This document shows positions 56,035 to 64,000 of a stretch of DNA of 64,000 bases, piece by piece. Each line of letters opens with the position of its first letter. The first letter of the stretch is position 1. A program made the translations under genes and the position numbers. Origin of the DNA: Sebastes aleutianus (Eukaryota; Chordata; Actinopteri; Perciformes; Sebastidae); contig CAKAKS010000004.1 of the NCBI GenBank assembly GCA_916700875.1, positions 17,719,444 through 17,783,443 on the forward strand. Direction: 5' to 3'. The notes under the pieces were generated by a model. It searched no databases. It saw only the letters and a program-made list of their open reading frames with translations, and was not told where the DNA came from.

Positions 56035-56370
56035 TGTCGCAAGATATCCCCATTTATCACAAAGAGGAAGTGCTGGCATGCTCCGTGATGTCACAGTTTG
56101 TGTTAAATCAAAGTTGATAGCGATTCATTCAAACTTTCCTAATCCAGGAAATTGCTGCCACTGATCAAAGTTATTGCCTGGAAGGAACAGGGAAGCTAAA
56201 CAAGAGTGACACTGCCTCATATCTGATTATGAGTTGTGGCTTTGGATGGACACAGATCTTTGTCAGCTGTATATTTGATGGCGTTTCAGAGTGAAAGCGG
56301 CAATTAATTTTATGTCGAATATATGGTCTGCGTAATGATCAATGCTCCTTGTGGGTAATAAATTATAGAG
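56035..56370. promoter_or_regulatory. Candidate shha upstream enhancer
   Basis: Repeat-free block with two TCF/LEF-type ATCAAAG cores (AAATCAAAGTTGAT and TGATCAAAGTTATTG), CGGCAATTAATTTTATG, GCGTAATGATCAATG and GATTATGAG. Density and variety of sites are typical of developmental enhancers. Confidence 0.45.
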
Positions 56371-56714
56371 ATGAGAAGAGGCATACATATTGTATCTGTT
56401 GATTTATTGAAATGTGTGGGTTATTCAGATCCAGCTACTCAAATCAAATGGTTTACTGTAAATGCACTTGGTTTGACTGATTAATATCAAGTACAAAAAC
56501 AACTTAGTCTGAATGAACTACTTCCCCTGTTCAGTTAGGGACTGTACAAAAATGACCAGGGTGGAGGTGAGTGTATAAGCAGTGGAGTTATTGTAGTTTT
56601 GCTTTCTGTTAAGATGCAGAATAAAGTGAAGGTGGGAGCTGCTGTAGGACAAATGATTGCTCTCTGGAGAGATAGAAGTTCAATCACTAAAGACTTTCGC
56701 TCTCCCTTCCAAAA

Positions 56715-57130
56715 GTACCCGGTCTCACGGGAAGACGTGTAAATGGCACGACATTAAACAGACATTTTGCATGTCATGAGGACGCATTTTAGGCTTTTCC
56801 CGTGTCATTTTTACGCCACACAACAAAACTACGGTAACGTCTACAGTTCGGTTGAGGCAACAAAACCACTCACTTAGGTTTAGGCAACAATACCACTTAG
56901 TCAAGTTTAGGAAAAACATCATGGTTGGGCTGAAAATAAGTATGTAAACTAAGTAAAATACGTGCGGAAACAATGTAACATAAGTATGGAAAACACGTCA
57001 CAAATGTAACTAAAAAACACGTGACAAACGTCACTACCGTAACTTACGAAACTAAACACAGATCTCTAACACTGGTCTCCTGGTTAAAAGTCATGTGTTT
57101 GTTGGACACCTCCCCGCCCGCCATAAGTGG
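56715..57130. repeat. TTAGG-rich dispersed repeat, copy 2
   Basis: Same modules as 54,590-54,990 (CACTTAGGTTTAGGCAACAA, ACACTGGTCTCCTGGTT) plus a left part starting near CCCGGTCTCACGGGAAGACG. Known style of a widespread fish repeat; family name not given. Confidence 0.8.
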
Positions 57131-58250
57131 TCTTTCTCACTTTTTATTCAACGTCATTAGCTCTGAGCGTAGCATATATACGCAGATGCGTTTACATTGC
57201 AGTCAGTACAGACTATATGGCGTACAAATGCCACGCCAAAAGCAAGAAAGGCATTCTTATTGCACGCTAAATGTCTTGCGCATTATTGGGGCTTTTATAC
57301 GCCTTTTTGTGCAAATGGGCTGCACAAAAAATATAGACGACCCTCCCCTTGTTTGAACTGCCCTTCCCGCTAATAATTTTTGTACTGTTCCTTATCTAAG
57401 TGAAAGTGAAAGTGATGTATCTATTGAGCTTTAATACAAACAGACAAGGGAAAAACTACACACCTGTCAGCACACTCCAAAATCAATTCATCTGATCAGA
57501 GACGGGTAACAGACAGAAAGTGAATCCTGCAGCTGTAGTAATTCACATAAGCAGCGAAACGTCAAAACATGTCAAAATGTGCAAACTGACAAACACTCGA
57601 CTGCCTCCGAGTGTGAAACTTTGACTCGGTGGATGTACGCAATTGTGCATATGAGAGGGCACGTGTGTGTACGACTATAGCAGTGGGAATAACAGCCCAA
57701 CAGGAGTTAATGAGGCGAGTGACTGACGGAGCAGCCTGCCTGTGTCAACAGAGTATGGAAGACTGTCTGGTTGGGAGCTAAGCGTCTGAGAGAGCCCAGG
57801 TGAGGAGAGTGAGCGAGCCGGGAGCCGGTGTTGATGGGAAATGTCAAATGCTGCTCCGGAGGACGAGTCTGATTAGCACCCAGACTGCACTGCACCTTAG
57901 CGATGACCCCTGCCTCTCACACCCCTTCCTCCACTGACACCCTGAATAACAAAATCCACCTCGAGACATCTTCATTCATTTTTTTTAACAAGCAGAAACT
58001 CCCTGAGAAACTTCAAATACTTCAAATCCCTTTATGGCAGCTTCATAAAAAGCTGCCAAACAATCAGCCGCTAGGCTCTCGTATCTATTTTTATGATTTG
58101 TTTAGCCAGCGTGGTTGTGTGGGTTAATTGTCTTACATGGCAGACGCTTCTGTTTGTGTACCTCTGAGAGGAAAACGTGGGGTATTGACCTGCATTAAAA
58201 CTCCTTTGATGTGTGATCAGTAACAGATTGAACTGACAGACAGACACTAT
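57131..58250. other. Upstream shha desert, part 3
   Basis: Non-coding. No gene recognised. Confidence 0.45.
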
Positions 58251-58256
58251 TAAAAA

Positions 58257-58281
58257 AGATAGATAGATAGATAGATAGATA
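58257..58281. repeat. GATA microsatellite
   Basis: Six uninterrupted GATA units. Confidence 0.95.
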
Positions 58282-58952
58282 AATGCAGACATCATAACAG
58301 ACTTGTGGCATCACTCTTGGGAGTGTCATTGCAAAACAGACTCACACTTCTTACCACGCGGCTTATAAAAACCTCATAAAAGGAGAGATCTGTCTATCTC
58401 GGGGTTGGGCAATGTGTCAATATATTGTTATGATACGTCTTTTAGTGTGGCAGATTAGGCTGTGTGTGTGTGAAGACTTTGGAGGGTCAGAAAGAAGGAT
58501 GGGTCTGACTTGTATTTTTTAGCCATTGATGTGACAAACCTGGGAGACGCCAGGATATGTTGAGTTATACCAAGCTGAATAATGGACGTGTTTAATTTGT
58601 TATTTGTGGTCCAGACAGTTACTCTCATCAATAGCCAGCGAGAGGATGTTGCGTCGGATAAATCAAACCAGGGAAACAGAACACATTCACAAGGGACAAA
58701 CAGGAACATCATGTTCTTAGTTCTCTAAATTAAACGACAAAATACGTGGTTTGTTCATACCCTCTAGAACAACACATAGAAGAGTTTTCTGATCTGACGC
58801 CCTATCAGCAGGATGATGTCATTTGTCTGTGTATTTTATGCACCCATTTGTGAGTTGAAGTAAGTATTTTTTTCAGATAGGGGAAACGTTGTGTTTTGGG
58901 TTAAAATGAATGCTTTGTTAAGGTTAGGGGAGCTCCGGCGTCATTTGTGTTG

Positions 58953-59253
58953 ATTCACATGGAGTCAGGCAGACGGTAGAGGCAAACCGTATATCTTTTT
59001 TGTGTATGAGAACAGGACGGTTTGCAATAGAATATTAAGAGAAAGCTGCATTTTATAGCTACATGAATTACTAGAATAACTACATAAAATAATAGACACA
59101 AAATAATATAATTTTATATATTTTTTTCCCATTATTTGTAAACAATACATCACATAGCAACATATCGTCATGCATTTTTCGTTTTGCCGTCCTGCCATTC
59201 CGTCTGGTAGTTTCTTCGTTGTCCATCTGCCGTCTGCCTGATTCTATGTGAAT
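58953..59253. mobile_element. MITE with ATTCACAT...CAGGCAGACGG termini
   Basis: Left ATTCACATGGAGTCAGGCAG (continuing ACGG) and right reverse-complementing to ATTCACATAGAATCAGGCAG (continuing ACGG): 24 bp with two differences. 301 bp, non-coding, AT-rich interior. Confidence 0.82.
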
Positions 59254-60500
59254 GCAGCATAACTATTGTTGTGTAGTGTACGACTCCCCACTCTTCTATA
59301 TTTGCTTGTGTTTTCTGTATTTGCATTGCATTTCTGTATGCCAGGTTACATTGGTGAATGAGTTTCTTATTTTGCTTGCATTTTACTTTTATCCAGTGAC
59401 ATATTTTTGTCATATTTTCTAACTAGTGTTTTGTCCATTTGATGATGTTTTCTTATGTCCACTGGGGTCAGCGCAACAAGCTGTAAACACAATATTGCTA
59501 TATTATTGCCTTATAAAGTTGAAGTTGTGTTGGCAAACAGTAGCCTATTTACACATCCAGCTGAGCACCATTAGCATCCATTTGGAGTTGTGTTTCTGGC
59601 CACTTAATGAATAAGTTCAATATTCACTCTTCTTTTAGCTCTGTTTTTGGTCTCCACCAACTCCTGAGGGAAATATCTGGCTCTTTAGCTGCTAAATGCT
59701 CCATTATGTTCACCAGCTAGTCGCTAACTGTCTCTGTCTGCCATTTAGTGATGAACAGGTAGCATACAGCGCTGTTATGGTTGGAAACGAGGCTGATGAG
59801 AGTGGTGAGGGTGAACCAAAACGGTAAATTTGTGTGCCTTAAAACCAAAACAATAGGCTGAAAGACGCTAAAAAGCCTTTATTACATGTCATCATTTGAT
59901 TCATTGTTAATATAAAACATATTGATGAGAGAAGCTTTAAGTTACAGTGGGTAATATCATGGTATATATGACATTACATAATTGTCACCTTTCTCCCTAT
60001 TTGTCCCTTCACAAGGTTGAAGCCGGTCACATTCTTTCACGCTCCACCAGGGTTCACGCGGTCCAAAGAGCCGACTGCTTCTCTTTCTCGATGCGTCTGT
60101 GTACAGCTTGGTAAGCCGGGAATAATCCCGTCCTGCCACTGCAAATAAAACCCCAAGAACTAAGTACATTTCAACACTACAAACAAGAAAGTGGAGCATT
60201 GCTTTAGGTGGGATACAGTACATGGAGAAGAAGGGGCTGCATGGGCATGTCGGAACAAGTCCAAACATCATATTACTTTGAGTTATCAGACAAGGTCAGG
60301 CTTTATGGTTGGCCCAACTGCTGGGTGTTGGTTTATATTCTAAATTAGGATAAGGTCTAAGGGGTGAAAGTACAATCAAATGTCTGGCAGCCCTGTTAGT
60401 CAGTGAACTTCTCCCCACTTCCTGTCTGCAGGTGGGAAACTCCTCATCCTTTATCTTTACTGCCGTCAGGAGCAGAGGGGAGGAGTTTACGGGTTGAAAG
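59254..60500. other. Upstream shha desert, part 4
   Basis: Non-coding. No repeat with clear ends was seen. Confidence 0.4.
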
Positions 60501-60514
60501 TTTTCTCGACAGGG

Positions 60515-60560
60515 TGGAGAGCTTTATAAAAGGCTTAGATCACAGGTGAGGGGATCACAG
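60515..60560 (+). promoter_or_regulatory. TATA-box promoter-like site in the desert
   Basis: GCTTTATAAAAGGCTTAGATC (TATA core at 60,523-60,533) preceded by G/A-rich sequence and followed by ATCACAGAGG near the expected start. No coding gene follows; it could drive a non-coding RNA or be chance. Confidence 0.3.
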
Positions 60561-62860
60561 AGGAGACTGTGCAGGTGTTTGAGGAGTGCACTGACGGCTG
60601 TTTTAGCACCGTGTCCATATGAACATCATATCACATCGTACATTATCTTTCAGCTTTGTGAAGACGTGTTGTATCTGCAGATCAAAAGCACAGGAAACGG
60701 ACTCGCTCAGAGTGGGGATGATGGTTACACCTTGCAGTGCAGCCAATCTCACAGAGATTATCTCGCTCAAGGCTCTTATTATTAATAGTGGCACAGATTG
60801 ATTATTGTTTAGTGCTGCTCAAATTGATGTTTATGCTTTGTTCTTGCAGAAAAGGTGCTTTCCCACCTTAGATCCTCTTTTGTTTCTCGAGTAAGCTCAC
60901 CTCACGCCATTTCTCATAAGTAAAATTCAACATTTATAGGATATTTTTCAGTAGCTACGTGGATTCGTTGCTGTTTTTGCCTCTTTTCAAGTGTTTTTTG
61001 TTCAGTTTAGACCCTCTATAATCTCACCAAACTATCAGAGGCCGGCTTCCACCGCAGAGTTTTTGGGAAGGTCGGGGCCGGTGTGAGACTTCGCCACATC
61101 CTCCGCTTGCGTAGCTCCCTGAAAACTGACAGGGCGGTGTGTAAAAACTCACCCACTCGCTACATTGTCGAGTAAGCTGCCGAAAAGACTGGAGCTTGGC
61201 GCTCAAAAATGTGTTGAATTTACTGCCCTGAATGGTTTTTCTTCAAATGCAGAACGTCAGAGACACAGAGAGAAGGGTTATTGTCCAAACAGGCAAGAAG
61301 ACTTAGACTTGAGGGAGGTTTTAATTATGTTTAAATGGCTGTGAAAGCTTGTTTTTATGTCATAATCTAGTTTATGTAAATCAGCAGAAGGCAAAGAATA
61401 TCCAGAAATCATGAGAGCAATTACACGACGCGGATGAAAGGAGGAAGAACTGATTTGTATTCAGCTTGTCCACCGGGCTTGTCCCTGTCAGTGTGTTTGT
61501 CTGGCTGGGTGTCTGGGTCAGGGTTGAAACAACGTGCTGTGTGACGCATAGCAGGCCGATATAGGAAACAACGCTGCAGATATCTGGCCTCAAAGCGTTG
61601 GTCATGACCTGTTGGAGGTCTGTGGTCGTTTATGTCCTGTGATGTGGCTCAAGAAGCACCTTGAGGTCCTCCTGAGATCTATTCTCATTAAAATAACAGA
61701 GGTTTTACTCTAAAATCGGATGGTAGATTCTTATAAACACGGCTAGTTTCAGTCTTATCTGATTGTACTTTGCACCTTTGGCTGTAAAAACCATGAATCA
61801 GATCTATCAGATTATTCTGTATGCCAATAATTCAACAGGAATAATCACAATAAATGAGAAGATAGAATTTACAGTGAGGACATTATATTTAATGAAAATA
61901 ATCTCAAACCATTTTTGTGAATGATTAAAATTAATCTTTTTATAATTTTTTTCAAAGAGTTGAAAAGTACACAAAGCCCTAAAAGTAATGAAAGTCAAAA
62001 ATAAAAGTTGAAAATCAACAAAACTGGAGTTGTACAGCTTTCACACGACAGCAGTGAATAATAATAATGTGAAGGTCAGCACTGTTCTGATCCCTAAGCT
62101 ATGTTAAGAGCCTTATTTTGCATTGAAAAGACATTTAAGGCACTAATATAAAAGTAGCGAGTGAATAAAAGTGGAGGTAATGGAGGTGGATCGATCTGCG
62201 GGAGAAGTTTGCATAAAATCATCTTCTGATAGTCCTGTCATTGTTGGAAAGGTGGTTGTTAACAGCTCGGAGACAGACTTTTAGAGAGGCGACTGCCGCG
62301 GCGCTTAAAGCACTTAAAGAGCAGCGAGTGCATCAAAGAGAAAAAAAAATAAATAAGGAGTGAAAAAGGAGAAAGTGAACAACTTTAATGAGGGTATGAT
62401 CAGTGTGCAGCCGTCGTTCTTGTCGTGTAGCGAGCGAGGAAGCTGGCAGAGCTGGAATATAGACTGCTCCCCTGCTGCTCGCCATAATTTCCTCCCATAA
62501 GAGCACCTTACCTCACTGCTGCACCTATATATCACTGAGTGGAAGCAGGAAAGACACTAAAAAAGAGAAGATGAAAAGAGGGAGAGGACAATAAGAATAT
62601 ATTTTCTTAGTTTGTCTTATATAACAATGTTATGAGGCACATTCATCCAGTTTCTCAGAGTGAAGCCTTGTTGTTTCTGCATGAATGTGGAGGATCAGTG
62701 TGTGTGTGAGAGGATCAACAGATGATTTGGGGGCCAATAGGGGGCACTGGGGGCCTAATCCACAAGTCTGGGAGCAAGCAGTTGGTTCAAGTAGCACCAC
62801 ACATGCCTTTCCTTTCACTTCCCCACTATTACGAATACACTGAACCTACATTTGAACTGG
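60561..62860. other. Upstream shha desert, part 5
   Basis: Non-coding, AT-rich between 61,780 and 62,200. No gene recognised. Confidence 0.4.
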
Positions 62861-62874
62861 GAGAAAGATGAAAA

Positions 62875-63300
62875 CTTCATGACTCTTGTGTCATTTGCAG
62901 AGATTAATCTGGGGCAAGGCGGCCTTCGTGCAATCAATCTTGTGCGAGACCGTGGACACGGCTGCTGCCGTCTGAACCGTCATCAACGAGTCAGTGATGT
63001 CTAATCAGGGCCTGATTGGCACCCTGGGTAGAAACGGCCTGCAAATCAATCAGATGTGAAGTGCTGTTTCAAGGGCTCAGTCGGCTCTCTGTACTGTTTT
63101 GCGTCTATCAGGAATCACATGCATGTAATACTGTTCATTTTTCTACATGCATGCAACATTTTTGTAAAGAAAATGTGCTCATTATCAGACTGTATTCAAC
63201 TACTTCCCACTAATTATAACTCTCCTCTTCTTCTGTGGTGCATTAGCTGTACTGAATTATGATAAAGCACATTGTTGTCGTCAATTATCCTGCACAGAGA
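62875..63300. promoter_or_regulatory. Candidate shha upstream enhancer rich in PBX/HOX sites
   Basis: GAGATTAATCTGG, GTGCAATCAATCTTG, CTAATCAGGGCCTGATTGGC, GCAAATCAATCAGATG, then ACATGCATGC, CTAATTATAAC and GTCAATTATCC, all within 420 bp without any repeat. Strong candidate for a conserved non-coding element. Confidence 0.5.
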
Positions 63301-63534
63301 GACTGACCTGCTCTCCTCCTCTACCTCATGAGCTGTGGTTACCAATGGAAACAGTGCAAGGCTAACATTTACCCTCAATCCTTTGTGTGATGTATTGCAG
63401 TAAGAAAAAAGATGAACAAAGCACAGTAGCATACTGTGTTTGTGTGTGTGTGAGAGAGAGAGGAAGAGAGAGAGAGAGGGAGGCAAGGCTCTGCAGAGAC
63501 TGAACTTTCCCAACTAATGTACCTTGCGAATCTG

Positions 63535-63665
63535 TCGGTGACAAAGATAAATTAGCCAAAGAAAGAGCGGGGGGACGCTTCAACAGCAACCGACCCTCCG
63601 ACACCAATTAGCAGATTGATTACGCGCCTGAGAGAAGCGGACGCTTGTCAATCAGCGCCACACAA
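63535..63665. promoter_or_regulatory. Candidate regulatory block with PBX/MEIS-like sites
   Basis: Contains GATAAATTAGCCAAAG, ACCAATTAGCAGATTGATTA and TTGTCAATCAGCGCC. The TGATT(G/A)A(T/C) and TTGTCA words match PBX and MEIS/TGIF cores. Confidence 0.45.
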
Positions 63666-64000
63666 GGGGAGCGACAGGAAGGAGCTGGCGTGGATGTACC
63701 TGGAATGTTAAAGGAACAAGAGGCTGCTCCAGGGGATCCATACAGAGGCACTGATCCATAGGACTGTGTAGCGCTCAACACTGACACACTGAAACAGCAA
63801 AAGGTGCAAATACCACTATGCCACATGGAAGCCTGAATACCTTCACAGGCGGCAAATACCTGTATAACTGGAGGCACACAGGGCCTGTTGTGATGGCTGG
63901 CCGTGCACCCGGCTTCCTGTACTGTATGATCTGAGTGGATTACTTGCAAACAGTGTAACTGTGCAAAAGGAGGTCTTTTTTTCTGTGTGTGTGTAGATTA
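63666..64000. other. Window end, nothing recognised
   Basis: Non-coding. Short TG run at the very end. Confidence 0.4.

Noticed and set aside
54590..57130. TTAGG-rich sequence as an interstitial telomere
   Set aside because: The words are spaced within a complex unit and are not pure TTAGGG arrays; better explained as a dispersed repeat.
1..64000. tRNA, rRNA or microRNA genes
   Set aside because: Looked for paired A/B boxes and strong long hairpins; found none convincing apart from transposon inverted ends.

Overview
This is animal nuclear DNA, almost certainly from a teleost fish and probably a spiny-rayed one. It has long GT-AG introns, no bacterial-style gene packing, many small fish-type non-autonomous DNA transposons (several hAT-like with 8-bp target duplications, others flanked by TTAA), fragments of LINE retrotransposons, and two protein-coding genes in the order found around SHH in other vertebrates. 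The species call is inference; no organelle, viral or bacterial gene was seen.

Layout. 1-3.8 kb is non-coding, with repeat fragments and two LINE reverse-transcriptase tails. 4.05-31.1 kb (+ strand) holds a complete rbm33 gene: 19 coding exons that join in frame into 1265 codons plus a stop. A long probable 3' UTR follows, to a good poly(A) signal at 36,650. 36.7-41.0 kb is the tail-to-tail spacer, with a composite MITE and the probable shha 3' UTR. 41.0-49.3 kb (- strand) holds a complete sonic hedgehog gene (shha/shh): three coding exons of 303, 262 and 677 nt encoding 413 residues, with its promoter just beyond 49.3 kb. 49.7-64 kb is a non-coding stretch upstream of shha, expected to be part of its regulatory desert. 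It carries a full-length MITE, a LINE 3' end, TTAGG-rich repeats and several homeodomain/PBX/TCF-motif-rich blocks that look like enhancer candidates.

Function. RBM33 is a nuclear RNA-binding protein with an acidic N-terminus, an RGG-rich segment, a Pro/Gln-rich middle, a charged helical segment and a divergent C-terminal RRM-like domain. SHH is a secreted, self-processing, lipid-modified morphogen. The two genes are neighbours in vertebrates because of conserved synteny. Parts of the rbm33 introns and the desert upstream of shha may hold shha enhancers, but nothing in the sequence proves this.

Most unusual observation. Both splice junctions of shha intron 2 have been copied into the intron. 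The exon 3 acceptor, with about 23 nt of exon and about 32 nt of intron, occurs three more times in a 79-bp tandem array. That array sits between the arms of a nearly perfect ~160-bp inverted repeat. The exon 2 donor, with 25 nt of exon, is copied once in a ~113-bp tandem duplication. Splicing to any copied acceptor would end the protein within about 12-21 codons of the exon 2 boundary. That would leave an almost exact SHH signalling domain without the autoprocessing domain. Whether any copied site is used needs RNA data, and assembly error must be excluded.
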